A stretch of 33,363 bases of DNA, taken from contig SXND01000150.1 of NCBI GenBank assembly GCA_005777235.1, positions 1-33,363 of the forward strand, in the 5' to 3' direction. The position numbers and the translations under genes are program-made. Origin of the DNA: Pseudomonadota bacterium. GTDB lineage: Bacteria; Tectomicrobia; Entotheonellia; Entotheonellales; Entotheonellaceae. Within the stretch, counting starts at the first letter, position 1, and each line of letters starts with the position of its first letter. The notes under the pieces are model-generated. The model made no database searches and was not told the DNA's origin. It worked only from the letters and a program-made list of their open reading frames with translations. This document shows positions 7,834-16,760 of the stretch, piece by piece.

Positions 7834-8625
7834 ATGCTAAGACTGCAGATCCACACTTTCGCCCTGCCCAAGCAGGGCTACCAGCCCGACGAATACGAAG
7901 ACGCCTGGGCGCATGATGCCACGGCTACCCGTCTGGCCCTCGCCGATGGCGCCAGTGACAGTTTTGAGTCGCGTCTATGGGCCAGTGCCCTGGTGCAGGC
8001 CTTCATCGACACCCCACCGGCCCCACAGCCGGAGGCGCTGCTCGCCTGGCTGGAGGCGCCGCTGCACGTCTGGCGCCAGGGCATCCGCTGGCAGCACCTG
8101 CCCTGGTATGCCGAAGAGAAAGCCCGCCGCGGCGTCTTTGCCACCCTCCTGGGCCTGACCTTTGCCTGGCCGGAGACTCCTGCAGCCGAGGCCGAGGCCT
8201 CCTGGCAGGCTGTCGCTCTGGGCGATGCCTGCCTCTTTCAGATCCGCCACGAGACCGTCATCGCGCGCTTTCCGGTGACCCAGGCGGCGGACTTCGGCAC
8301 CACCCCGGCGTTGCTCTCGACACGCCGCGACTACACCGAGCGCAGCCTGGCCGCGCTGGCTACCTGCACCGGAATCTGCCTGGACAACGACCTGTTCGTC
8401 CTCGCCACCGACGCTCTCGCCGCCTGGTTTCTCGCCCAGATCGAGGCCGGAGCGCAGCCGTGGAAATACCTGCTGACCTTAACGGACGCGACGTTTGCGG
8501 ATGGCATGGCCGCGCTCCGGCAGGACGGCGCCATGCGCAATGATGATGTGACCCTGGTGCTTGGGCGTGTGCAGAAGAGTCGGGCGCAAGCCCGACCTAC
8601 CGGGGATGAGGAACATGTGGGATAA
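7834..8625 (+). CDS. PP2C-type serine/threonine phosphatase
   Basis: A 263-residue protein. ATG 7834 was chosen because GGGAG lies seven bases upstream; earlier in-frame starts would translate the palindromic repeat R3. PP2C features are an early acidic motif (DEYEDAWA), ADGASDS near residue 37, GDACLF near 131, NDLFVLATDALAAWF, and the C-terminal NDDVTLVLG that supplies a metal-binding Asp pair. The last 15 residues are read from a small GTCGGGC palindrome and are probably not part of the fold. With the vWA gene upstream and the kinase downstream it forms the arrangement known as the TerY-P triad, in which phosphatase and kinase act oppositely on a shared target. Confidence 0.82.
   Translation: MLRLQIHTFALPKQGYQPDEYEDAWAHDATATRLALADGASDSFESRLWASALVQAFIDTPPAPQPEALLAWLEAPLHVWRQGIRWQHLPWYAEEKARRGVFATLLGLTFAWPETPAAEAEASWQAVALGDACLFQIRHETVIARFPVTQAADFGTTPALLSTRRDYTERSLAALATCTGICLDNDLFVLATDALAAWFLAQIEAGAQPWKYLLTLTDATFADGMAALRQDGAMRNDDVTLVLGRVQKSRAQARPTGDEEHVG
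8578..8603. repeat. small dispersed palindrome, first copy
   Basis: A GTCGGGC...GCCCGAC hairpin followed by CTACC at the 3' end of the PP2C gene. An inverted sister copy, with GTAGGTCGGGC, is at 8791-8816. Confidence 0.6.
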
Positions 8626-8691
8626 AGTCGCCGGGCAACGGAGCTATGGATGTCTGTTACGTCAATACACGGCCAGTCAGCCAGGTCTTCC

Positions 8692-8754
8692 CCTGGGAGC
8701 GCAGGCGTCTCGCCTGCTTCCGTCCGGGGCGGGCGAGACGCCCGCGTTCCCAGG
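8692..8754. repeat. palindromic element copy R4
   Basis: A 63-bp element with arms CCTGGGAGCGCAGGCG and the near complement CGCCCGCGTTCCCAGG, with internal GCAGGCG-TCT-CGCCTGC. It lies between the PP2C and kinase genes and is the most diverged copy. Confidence 0.8.
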
Positions 8755-8790
8755 CATCTGCCCACTGCCGAGGGACGTATGCCATAGTCC

Positions 8791-8816
8791 TGTAGGTCGG
8801 GCTTCCGCCCGACTGC
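8791..8816. repeat. small dispersed palindrome, second copy
   Basis: GTAGGTCGGGC, a short loop and GCCCGAC; an inverted relative of 8578-8603. Together the pair brackets palindromic element R4. Confidence 0.6.
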
Positions 8817-8873
8817 GAACGGCGCATCAGTATGCAGCGCGAAGCACCTGTAGCCACCGGAGGATCCGTCGTC

Positions 8874-10193
8874 ATGCCACCATCGACTCCCTGGCCATCC
8901 CTGGGCGATTACACCGCGGCGATCCAGAATCCCCGCAACTGTTTTACCGACCCGGAACTGACCCGCGGCCAGGTGAGCACCACACGCCTTGGCTTACCCG
9001 CCGCGGCCTCGGGGCAGTTTGCCGTGGTCTACCAGATGCGCAGCGGCGCGCGCACGCTGGCGGTGCGCTGCTTTAGCCACGTGGTCACCGACCAGCAGCA
9101 GCGCTACGATGTCCTGAGCCAGCATCTGCGGCGTTTCTGGCATCCGGCCCTGGTGGAGTTTGCTTACCTGGCGCAGGGCATCCGCGTGCGCGGGCCATGG
9201 TACCCGGTGGTGCGCATGGAGTGGAGCACCGGCAAGCAGATGCATCAGTACATCGAAGATAACCTGCGCCAGGGCCCGGTCCTGGAACGCCTGGCCGCCC
9301 AGTGGCGCGGCGTCGCCGCCGGGCTGCGCGGGGCCGACATGGCGCACGGAGACCTGCAGCACGGCAATATCCTGGTGGACCCCCAGGGACAGATGCGTCT
9401 GGTGGACTATGACGGCTGGTTCCTACCGGCCTTGAGCGGACGCCCCCCCGGCGAAGTGGGGCATCCCAACTACCAGCATCCGGAGCGTCTGCACCAGGGC
9501 TACTATGCCGCCAATGCTGATGCCTTCTCGGTGCTGGTGATCTATGTGTCCATACTGGCCCTGCGTGCGGAACCGGGGCTATGGACCTTCCACACCGGGG
9601 AGAATTTGCTGTGCAAAGCCGACGATTTTACCCGGCCAGGGCAGACGTCGGTCTGGCAGCGCCTGCACGGCAGTAGCGATCCGGAGGTGCGGCGACTGGC
9701 CACTACCCTGGTGGGGGTATGCCGTGGGCCGGTGGCGGCTGTGCCGGATCTGGAGACGGTGCTGCAGGGGGTGACGGCAGGCGCCGTGCCGCCACCGCCC
9801 GTGGTGCCGACGCCTGCCCTACAGCCAGGCGTGGCGCCGGCGCCACAGGCACGTGTTACCTGCCCGACCTGCGGGCTGCGTAACGCGGCAACGGAGGTTT
9901 ACTGTCAGCGCTGTATCCATCAACTGTGCGGTGACCGCGGCTGCCCGCACTGCCAGGCCCCGGCCCCGGCCAGAGCCCCGTATTGCCCGCAGTGTGGCAA
10001 GTCGCCGGTGGGGCAAGGCCCGGTAGCGCCTGCGGCACTGACCTGCCCGGCGTGCGGGCTGGGCAATGAGGCGACGGAAATCTACTGTCAACGCTGTACG
10101 TACCAGTTGTGCAGTGATCGTAAGTGCCCGCACTGCCAGGGCCAGGCCCCGGTCGGGACCCCGTATTGCCCGCAGTGCGGCAAGCGGCTTTAA
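8874..10193 (+). CDS. atypical protein kinase with two C-terminal double zinc ribbons
   Basis: A 439-residue protein. ATG 8874 follows GGAGG at ten bases; ATG 8832 is an alternative. The N-terminal 290 residues are kinase-like, with AHGDLQHGN (residues 157-165; Asp160 as catalytic base) and VDYDG (Asp178) as the metal site. The usual VAIK lysine is replaced in LAVRCF, so ATP binding may be altered. The C-terminus has two near-identical 50-residue double zinc-ribbon modules, each with four CxxC knuckles (CPTC, CQRC, CPHC, CPQC), joined by Pro/Ala-rich linkers. This is the third member of the vWA / PP2C / kinase triad. The zinc ribbons probably mediate protein or nucleic-acid contacts. Confidence 0.83.
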   Translation: MPPSTPWPSLGDYTAAIQNPRNCFTDPELTRGQVSTTRLGLPAAASGQFAVVYQMRSGARTLAVRCFSHVVTDQQQRYDVLSQHLRRFWHPALVEFAYLAQGIRVRGPWYPVVRMEWSTGKQMHQYIEDNLRQGPVLERLAAQWRGVAAGLRGADMAHGDLQHGNILVDPQGQMRLVDYDGWFLPALSGRPPGEVGHPNYQHPERLHQGYYAANADAFSVLVIYVSILALRAEPGLWTFHTGENLLCKADDFTRPGQTSVWQRLHGSSDPEVRRLATTLVGVCRGPVAAVPDLETVLQGVTAGAVPPPPVVPTPALQPGVAPAPQARVTCPTCGLRNAATEVYCQRCIHQLCGDRGCPHCQAPAPARAPYCPQCGKSPVGQGPVAPAALTCPACGLGNEATEIYCQRCTYQLCSDRKCPHCQGQAPVGTPYCPQCGKRL

Positions 10194-10217
10194 GGCTTAG
10201 ACAGGGTCAGGCCATTG

Positions 10218-10238
10218 CCGAGTCTCGGCAAGACTCGG
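10218..10238 (+). terminator. hairpin after the zinc-ribbon kinase gene
   Basis: A perfect 8-bp stem (CCGAGTCT / AGACTCGG) with loop CGGCA, followed by TTCAGTTTT. It sits 25 bases after the kinase stop and is a reasonable intrinsic terminator for the triad. Confidence 0.5.
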
Positions 10239-10247
10239 TTCAGTTTT

Positions 10248-10306
10248 CCTGGGAGCGCGGCCATCCTGGCCGCTTCCGGAGCGGGCGAGAGGCCGGCGCT
10301 CCCAGG
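10248..10306. repeat. palindromic element copy R5
   Basis: A 59-bp element, nearly identical to R2. It sits just upstream of the regulator promoter, in the same relative place as R2 upstream of the regulator stub, so it is part of the duplicated segment. Its right flank (10307-10345) is an inverted copy of the left flank of R1. Confidence 0.85.
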
Positions 10307-10361
10307 GTCGGAGCACGCCAACAACCAACAACTGCATGACCCTGCCCCGCCAGTCCCAGGC

Positions 10362-10390
10362 TTGACAAGGCGCTCCCAGCACTCCACAAT
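10362..10390 (+). promoter_or_regulatory. sigma70-like promoter of the large regulator gene
   Basis: TTGACA (10362-10367), a 17-bp spacer and CACAAT (10385-10390), 51 bases before the ATG at 10442. The -35 box is perfect and the -10 box matches four of six bases. Confidence 0.5.
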
Positions 10391-10441
10391 CGCCCGGCAG
10401 GACCGCGGTGTGGTGATGTCGTCCGGCTGGGAGCTCCTACC

Positions 10442-13400
10442 ATGCGCTACCTCTTTGGTGCCTATAGCCTCGATACGCCCACACGGACCCTGCGTCGCGC
10501 CGATGCCGTCATGCCCTTAGAGCCCAAAGCCTATCACGTCTTGCTGTATCTTATCGAGCAGCGCCAGCGTCAAGTGACGCGCACGGAGTTGCTGGAGCAT
10601 GTCTGGGCCGAGGCCTACGTGGATGACAGTGTGGTGTCGCGCTGCATCGTGGCGCTGCGTCGGGCCTTGAGAGATAGCCCAGAGACGCAGCAGACCATTC
10701 AGACACGCCGTGGTTATGGCTATCGGTTCGTCGCCCCCGTGGTGTGTCAGGAGGCTCCCCTCCCCGACTCGGTGCTGCCGCCGTCACCCCCGGTGCCCGC
10801 CGGAGCGCTTGCCGCGCCTCCCCTGGCGGTTTCTGCCCCGCTAGGCACGCCGCCAGCGCCGCCGCCAGCGACCTTCCCGTGGACCACACCCGCAGACGAA
10901 CGCAAAGTGGTCACCGTGCTGTGCTGTCGTCTCAGCGCCACCCCTGCCGCTGTCGAGGCGCTTGACTTGGACGAGCAGCACAGCCTGTGGCAGAACGTCT
11001 TCGCGCAGCTCACCCCTGCGGCAGAACGCTACGGCGGCACCCTACAGCCGCTGCTGGGCGAGGGCTTTGTAGCGCTCTTTGGCGCCCCCGTGGCCTATGA
11101 GGATCACGCCCTGCGGGCCGTGCTGGCCGGGCTGGCGCTCCGGGAGCGCTGGCAGGCGCAGCGCACGGAGGCCGGTGGGTCTGTAGGGGATTTCCTTACC
11201 TTACACCTGGGGGTGCATACCGGCCCCATGGTGCTTAGCCACGCCGCAGGAGCGGGCCTCGTGCCCTACGCCGCCGGCGACACGGCCACCCTGGCGCGGC
11301 GCCTGGCCCAGGACAGCGTGCCGGGGAGTATAGTGCTGAGCGACACCACCGCCCAGCTCGTGGCGCCAACAGTCCACGTGGAAGCGCTTGCCCCAGGGTA
11401 TCTCCCCGCCGGCACGCGCCCCATCACGGTGTATCGCGTGCTGGGGATGGCGCCGCAGCGGGCGCCCATGGTCCGCCGCGGGGACCGCGCGCTGACCCCC
11501 TTTGTGGGACGTGAGGCGGAACTGGCCACGCTGCACGTCCTCCTGGATCAGGTCGAGCAGGGACGCGGCCAGATGGTCAGTGTGGTGGGCGAGCCAGGCC
11601 TCGGCAAATCGCGTCTGCTTTACGAGTTCCGTCGCAGTCTGGCGGCCCGTCCGGTGACGTATCACACCGGGCGCTGTGTGTCCTATGGCCGCACTATCCC
11701 CTATCTGCCCATCATCGACCTGCTGCGCCGGCATTGTGCGATCACCGACAGCGACGCACCGGAAACCCTCCGCGCCAAGCTGGAGCAAAGTGTCCAGGCC
11801 GTAGAAATGGCGCCAGAGGCCTGGACCGCCAGCCTGTGCCAGCTCCTGGGTGTGACTGATCACTCTCTGACAGCACCGCTGAGTCCTGCCGCCTTCACGC
11901 GCCACGTACATGCCGCGCTGCAACAGATGAGCTTGCACAGCAGCCAGGGCCAACCCCTGGTGTGCGAGATCGAGGATTTGCACTGGATCGACCCGAGTTC
12001 GGAAGCCTACCTCAGCACTTTGGCGCGGCGCCTGTCAGGGGCGGCGATTTTGCTCCTGTGTACCTATCGACCAGGGTACCGGCCCCCGTGGATGGACACC
12101 GCCTCCGCCACCCAGATTGCCTTGCAACCGCTGGCGCCGCACACCAGTCAGCAGACCGTCCGCAGCTTACTCCAGACGCACCCGGAGGCGACGACGCTGG
12201 CGCCGCTGCTTGTCGCCAAAGCCCACGGCAACCCTTTCTTTCTGGAAGAGTTGGCCCGGGCCGCGCTGGCCCAGGAGACCAAACCGTCCCAGTGGGCCGT
12301 GCCGGACACCATCCAGGCCGTGCTGGCGGCGCGTCTGGATCAGCTCCCGGCCCTGGAGAAGCGCGTCGTGCAGACTGCGGCGCTCCTGGGGGTGGAGATG
12401 CCGGTGTCGCTCCTCCAGACTGTCACCGGCCTGTCCGAGACAGACCTGCAGGCCTGCCTCGACCACCTGCAAGCGACGGACTTTCTCTATGAATCGCGCT
12501 TTTTCCCAGACCAGAGCTATGCCTTTACGCATGTGCTGGTGCAGGAGGTGGCGGAACAGTCGTTGCTGCGGCGCACGCGCCAGCAGTTGCATCAACACAT
12601 GGCTCAGGTGCTGACCAGCCATTTCCCAGCACTCGCGGCAGCGCAGCCCGAACGGCTGGCGCGCCACTATGCCGCAGCCGGACGCTGGGACGAGGCCATT
12701 GACGCCTGGCAACAGGCGGGGCAGCGTGCCGTGGACCGTTCCGCCTATCCGGAAGCCGTGGCCCACCTGACGCACGCCATCGAGGCGCTCAAGGCCCTCC
12801 CTCCATCGCCGGCACGGGCGCAGCGTGAACTCGCCGCCCTGATGACCCTTGGGCCGGCCCTGGTGGCGACCAGGGGGCATGCCTCTCCCGAAGTCGCCCA
12901 GACCTATGCCCAGGCGCGGGTGCTCTGCGAGCAGGTGGGTGAGACGCCCCGGCTCTTCCCGACGCTACGGCTGTTGTGTCGCATCGCGCTGAGTCAGGGG
13001 GCCTTGGCGACAGCGCGGCAGCTGGGCACCCAACTGCACCAACTGGCCCAGCGCCAGGACGCGCCCGTGCCGCGCCTGGAAGCGCATGACGCGCTCGGTG
13101 TCACCCTGTTTTTCCTCGGCGATTATGCCATGGCGCGGACGCATCTGGAACAGGGGGTGGCACTCATTGATCTGACGCAGCAGCAGAGCCTGCGGTCCCG
13201 CGACGGGGTGGTGCCTGGGGTGGAGTGCTGTGCCTATAGCGCCTGGACCCTGTGGTGTCTGGGCTATCCGACGCAGGCTGTGCAGAGGGCTCAGGAGGCC
13301 CTGGCGCTGGCGCAGGCCCTGCAACATCCGTACAGTGTGGCGCAGGCGCACTACTGGGTGACCTTCCTGCATCAACGGCGACGTGACGCGCCAGCGGTCC

Positions 13401-13984
13401 AGGCGCATGCTACAACGCTCTTGCGCCTGGCGACGGCGCAAGAGTATCCGCTGTTAGTGGGCCTGGGAAGCTGTCTGCAGGGTTGGGCGCTCGCCATGCA
13501 GGGGCAGGGCGTGGCATGTCTGGAGCCGATGTATCAGGGCCTGGCCACCGTGCTGGCCACGGGGCAGACCCTGTCGCAACCACTCTGTCTGCTGCTCCTG
13601 GCCGAGACGGCGGGGTATGTGGGGCGGCTGGAGGAAGGCCAGCGCCTGCTGGGCGAGGCGCTGGCCGCGTTTAGCGCCAGTGGACGGGGGGATCTGCTGG
13701 CCGAGGCGTACCGCCTGCAGGGCACCTTCCTCTTGCGACAGGCGGTCCCGGATGTGGCGCGGGCCGCCGCCTGCTTCCAGCAAGCCCTCGACCTCGCCCG
13801 CCGCCAGCAGGCCAAAACCTGGGAGCTGCGTGCCACCACCAGCCTGAGCCGTCTGTGGCAGCAGCAAGGCCAGCCCCAGGCGGCGTACGCGCTGTTGGCC
13901 CCCCTCGTGGACTGGTTTACCGAGGGCCTGGACACTGTTGATGTGCAGGAGGCCCGCATGCTGCTCACGAACCTTGCCTCGTAA
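10442..13984 (+). CDS. winged-helix / degenerate cyclase / AAA ATPase / TPR regulator
   Basis: A 1180-residue protein. Residues 1-100 form an OmpR/ToxR-type DNA-binding winged helix (LLEHVWAEAYVDDSVVSRCI, then TRRGYGYRF). A Pro-rich linker follows. Residues 155-335 resemble a class III nucleotide cyclase (DERKVVTVLCC, GEGFVALFGAP, LGVHTGPM). The first metal-binding Asp is not seen, because VTVLCCRLS stands where VTVLFADL is usual, so cyclase activity is doubtful. An AAA/STAND-type ATPase follows: FVGREAEL, Walker A GEPGLGKS at 383-390, and CEIEDLHWIDPSS as Walker B. The last 450 residues are TPR-like helices. Such proteins are usually signal-responsive transcription factors. The signal is unknown. 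Confidence 0.88.
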   Translation: MRYLFGAYSLDTPTRTLRRADAVMPLEPKAYHVLLYLIEQRQRQVTRTELLEHVWAEAYVDDSVVSRCIVALRRALRDSPETQQTIQTRRGYGYRFVAPVVCQEAPLPDSVLPPSPPVPAGALAAPPLAVSAPLGTPPAPPPATFPWTTPADERKVVTVLCCRLSATPAAVEALDLDEQHSLWQNVFAQLTPAAERYGGTLQPLLGEGFVALFGAPVAYEDHALRAVLAGLALRERWQAQRTEAGGSVGDFLTLHLGVHTGPMVLSHAAGAGLVPYAAGDTATLARRLAQDSVPGSIVLSDTTAQLVAPTVHVEALAPGYLPAGTRPITVYRVLGMAPQRAPMVRRGDRALTPFVGREAELATLHVLLDQVEQGRGQMVSVVGEPGLGKSRLLYEFRRSLAARPVTYHTGRCVSYGRTIPYLPIIDLLRRHCAITDSDAPETLRAKLEQSVQAVEMAPEAWTASLCQLLGVTDHSLTAPLSPAAFTRHVHAALQQMSLHSSQGQPLVCEIEDLHWIDPSSEAYLSTLARRLSGAAILLLCTYRPGYRPPWMDTASATQIALQPLAPHTSQQTVRSLLQTHPEATTLAPLLVAKAHGNPFFLEELARAALAQETKPSQWAVPDTIQAVLAARLDQLPALEKRVVQTAALLGVEMPVSLLQTVTGLSETDLQACLDHLQATDFLYESRFFPDQSYAFTHVLVQEVAEQSLLRRTRQQLHQHMAQVLTSHFPALAAAQPERLARHYAAAGRWDEAIDAWQQAGQRAVDRSAYPEAVAHLTHAIEALKALPPSPARAQRELAALMTLGPALVATRGHASPEVAQTYAQARVLCEQVGETPRLFPTLRLLCRIALSQGALATARQLGTQLHQLAQRQDAPVPRLEAHDALGVTLFFLGDYAMARTHLEQGVALIDLTQQQSLRSRDGVVPGVECCAYSAWTLWCLGYPTQAVQRAQEALALAQALQHPYSVAQAHYWVTFLHQRRRDAPAVQAHATTLLRLATAQEYPLLVGLGSCLQGWALAMQGQGVACLEPMYQGLATVLATGQTLSQPLCLLLLAETAGYVGRLEEGQRLLGEALAAFSASGRGDLLAEAYRLQGTFLLRQAVPDVARAAACFQQALDLARRQQAKTWELRATTSLSRLWQQQGQPQAAYALLAPLVDWFTEGLDTVDVQEARMLLTNLAS

Positions 13985-14175
13985 CGAGAGGACTCAGGAG
14001 CTAGGGCACGGTGTGGCCAGTCAGTAGGATAGCTCCGCATCGCCGGGCGCGATTGTGTTATGATGACACCAGTCATGTCGAGTCAATAGACACAGCGGTA
14101 GGCGAGCGTGCTCAGCCAGCCCAATGCTCCATGGGCCATTGACGTGCGCCATACCATGCAACAGGGAGGGGGAAT

Positions 14176-14586
14176 ATGGCCAAGCAGGGTGTAGTACCCG
14201 ATGCATTGACGCAGCCCTTCTGGGACGCCGCCAACGCGGGGCGGCTCGTCATCCAGAACTGTCACGCCTGCAACCGGCTGCAGCATCCGCCGGCGTCAAC
14301 GTGTCAGCAATGTGGCTCCAGCAACCATCTGGCGTGGAAAGAGATGAGTGGACGCGGCACGATCTACAATTACGGCGTGGTGTACGACTGTCCGGTCCGA
14401 CTGCTGCAGCAGGACCAACCGTTTAACGTGGCGGTGATTATGTTGGACGAGGATCCGGGCATCCAGATGTTTTCCCACCTGCCGGGCACACCGGTGGATC
14501 AGGTGCCCGTAGGCGCCCGCGTCGCTGTAGTCTTTGAAGCCACGGCCAACGGTCAAAAGGTGCCCGAGTGGCAGGTCGTCGGTTAG
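14176..14586 (+). CDS. DUF35 zinc-ribbon / OB-fold acyl-CoA-associated protein
   Basis: A 136-residue protein. The ATG follows GGAGGGGG. The N-terminal rubredoxin-like zinc ribbon is complete (Cys29, Cys32, Cys43, Cys46, as CHAC and CQQC). An OB-fold half follows (GRGTIYNYGVVY, then FNVAVIMLDEDPGIQ). DUF35 proteins pair with thiolase-like or SCP-x-like enzymes and bind acyl-CoA, and in several systems form one complex with them. The thiolase-like gene begins 64 bases downstream on the same strand, as expected for such a pair. Confidence 0.88.
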   Translation: MAKQGVVPDALTQPFWDAANAGRLVIQNCHACNRLQHPPASTCQQCGSSNHLAWKEMSGRGTIYNYGVVYDCPVRLLQQDQPFNVAVIMLDEDPGIQMFSHLPGTPVDQVPVGARVAVVFEATANGQKVPEWQVVG

Positions 14587-14650
14587 CCCAGCTTCCGCGT
14601 GCCAGACCCACACAACGCATAGAGAGACCTAGAGAAGAAAGGAGCGCATC

Positions 14651-15973
14651 ATGACCCCGCAGTACCCGTCCGCTTCCATGTATCGTACCACTGAGGGCTT
14701 GGGGTTGTGGCCGCATCGCGGCAAGGTCGCGGCGGTCGGTGTCGGCCACTCGCCCACGGCCCGACGCTGGGATGGCAAACCCGAGACCTGCGTGGGTGCC
14801 TGGAGCATCCTGGCCCTGCGCAGAGCGATTGCCGACGCCGGCGTGGCGCCAGACCAGATTGACGGCTTGGTCCTCGACCCCGTGACCACGACCGGGGCAT
14901 ATTGGGCCGAAGGCGATCCGGTCCCCATGGACGTCGTCAACGCCTTTCAGCCGACCAGCGACCCCCTGGACGGTATTGCCAAGCTGAGCGCCGAGTGGCT
15001 CATCCAGAACATGCCGGAGCTAACCAATATCAAGTTCGTCATGTACGGCCCGCGCTGTATGTCCCACGCCGTCGTGGTGGCCGCTCAGGCCGTAGGCGAG
15101 GGCCTGACGCATACCTGCCTGGTGCTCAAGAGTTGGCATAATTTTGAAGGCCGCTACTACCAGGGCGGGGCGAACGCGCAGGACGCCATTGACGGCACCA
15201 GTGCGATCAGCCGTCTGTGGGGCACCCCGGCCTCCTATGGCACGGCATTGCAATTTGCCGAGTATTGCCGTAAGTACGGCAAGACGCACGACATGATGGC
15301 CCCCTTTATCAGCAACTCCAGACGCAACGGCCTGTTGTTCCCGGAAGGCTACTGGGCCCAGCATCGGCCAGAGCCGTTGACTACGGAGGACTATCTGGCA
15401 GCCCGGTGGATTGCCAAGCCGGCCAACCTGTTTGATAATGACATCCCGATTATGGTCTCTGCGGCCTACCTGTTCACCACGGCGGAACGGGCCCGGGACA
15501 TGCGGCAAAAACCCGTCTACATCCTCAATCACGCCTCAAGCCGGGCCACGCCCAGAAGTCTGACGCCGACACTCGATGAGGTCGAGGCCGAGACCGCCAC
15601 AACCGGGCGCAAGATCTATGAGGGGGCGGGTATTACCGCGGCGGATCTGTCCTTTGAAAACATGTACGATGGTTTTACGCTCTTTCACCAGTTCCACCTG
15701 GAGGGTCTCGGCTTTCGCGGCATGAAACATGGGGAGGCCCTGGACTTTTACCAAACAGATATCAGTATTACCGGGCCGAACCCGGTGTCACCCAGTGGGG
15801 GAAACATCGGCAGTGGTCGCAGCCGTTTCTGGATGCATACCGACTGCATCCAACAGTTGCAGGGTCGCGCCGGGGCGCGCCAGATCACCGGCGTGAAGCC
15901 GGAAATCGCCGTCTCGGGCGGTCCCATGCCGCTGGGCGGCAATTTTACGGTGTGGAGCGCCACGCCTGATTAA
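14651..15973 (+). CDS. thiolase-like (SCP-x / lipid-transfer type) protein
   Basis: A 440-residue protein. The ATG follows AAGGAG at eight bases. The fold is recognisable: KVAAVGVGHSPTARRW at the N-terminus, ALRRAIADAGVAPDQIDGLV, and a candidate nucleophile Cys136 in YGPRCMSHAVVVAAQAV. Later come FENMYDGFTLFHQFHLEGLG and a Gly-rich NPVSPSGGNIGSG. The usual GHP histidine motif is replaced by GGNIGSGRS, and the C-terminal catalytic Cys region reads GGPMPLGGNF. Normal thiolase chemistry is therefore unlikely. The DUF35 partner upstream suggests a retro-aldol or acyl-transfer step on a CoA ester. The substrate is unknown. Confidence 0.82.
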   Translation: MTPQYPSASMYRTTEGLGLWPHRGKVAAVGVGHSPTARRWDGKPETCVGAWSILALRRAIADAGVAPDQIDGLVLDPVTTTGAYWAEGDPVPMDVVNAFQPTSDPLDGIAKLSAEWLIQNMPELTNIKFVMYGPRCMSHAVVVAAQAVGEGLTHTCLVLKSWHNFEGRYYQGGANAQDAIDGTSAISRLWGTPASYGTALQFAEYCRKYGKTHDMMAPFISNSRRNGLLFPEGYWAQHRPEPLTTEDYLAARWIAKPANLFDNDIPIMVSAAYLFTTAERARDMRQKPVYILNHASSRATPRSLTPTLDEVEAETATTGRKIYEGAGITAADLSFENMYDGFTLFHQFHLEGLGFRGMKHGEALDFYQTDISITGPNPVSPSGGNIGSGRSRFWMHTDCIQQLQGRAGARQITGVKPEIAVSGGPMPLGGNFTVWSATPD

Positions 15974-16074
15974 GAGCCTCGCGGGGCGACTGGCCGGTCG
16001 CCCCGACGACGCATGGTGGCGTGTCCACAGCAACGACTGCACGGCAAACCTCTACGCAGAAAGGCCCCCACATC

Positions 16075-16416
16075 GTGATTCTGATTAGTTTTGACATTGA
16101 TGGGACCCTGGAGGTCGGTGACCCGCCTGGTGTGCTGACCATGGCCATGGTGAAGCGCGTCCATGCCCAGGGGTTTGTTATTGGTAGTTGTTCCGACCGT
16201 CCCATTAGTGCCCAGCGGGCCATCTGGGCGCAGCACAACATCCCGATAGATTTTGCCGTGGGGAAAATGATGCTGCAGGACGTCAAGGCCCAGTTCGTAG
16301 CGGATATGTACTATCATATTGGTGATCGGGAAGATCTGGACAAGCGGTATGCCCTCGACGCAGGTTTTACGTTTCTGTGGCCCCACGAAGCCGTTGTCCA
16401 TCCGTGGTTCCTCTGA
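16075..16416 (+). CDS. small HAD-like hydrolase
   Basis: A 113-residue protein. GTG 16075 is chosen because AGAAAGG lies about ten bases upstream; an upstream in-frame GTG at 16021 would add 18 low-complexity residues and has no ribosome site. The N-terminus has the HAD nucleophile motif in ISFDIDGTLE. GSCSDRPISAQR fits motif II. HIGDREDLDKRYALDAGF fits the distal acidic motif (GDxxxD). The cap domain is minimal, as in small phosphatases. It follows the thiolase-like gene on the same strand after about 100 bases. The substrate is not predictable. Confidence 0.7.
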   Translation: MILISFDIDGTLEVGDPPGVLTMAMVKRVHAQGFVIGSCSDRPISAQRAIWAQHNIPIDFAVGKMMLQDVKAQFVADMYYHIGDREDLDKRYALDAGFTFLWPHEAVVHPWFL

Positions 16417-16433
16417 GACCGGCCTCAACATCT

Positions 16434-16760
16434 TCAGGCCGAAGCCATCGCCGGTGGATGGAGAACCGCCGGCCGTGGGAGCACAGGGGGACGCAGCCAA
16501 AAAGTCGGCCTGGCCCCGACATAGGCGCACAGCGCGCTGAGCAGGTACAGCACGGCATAGGATCCCATACGGTTCAACAGCACACCGCCGCCCCACGGAC
16601 CCAGGCTCATCCCCAGACGCGTGCACAGCAGAATCACCCCGTCACTCGCCCCCATGGCCCGCTGCCCGAAGAACTCCCGCGTGGCCACGGGGTAGAGCGG
16701 CCTCACCCCACCATAAGCGATACGGTCACAAGGACGTGAGCACGACGATGATCTCTACCC
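16434..16760 (-). pseudogene. remnant of an MFS transporter
   Basis: The - strand frame ending near 16434 reads GVRPLYPVATREFFGQRAMG, then SDGVILLCTRLGMSLGPWGG and YAVLYLLSALCAYVG. That is one MFS half-loop and two membrane segments. Upstream (16726-16760) another frame gives VGVEIIVVLTSL, which would continue into it after a frame change. No N-terminal half or start codon is found, so this is a decayed fragment. It lies convergent to the HAD gene. Original specificity cannot be told. Confidence 0.55.

Noticed and set aside
14036..14064. Promoter before the DUF35 gene (TATGAT at 14059)
   Set aside because: The -10-like box has no acceptable -35 at 16-18 bases.
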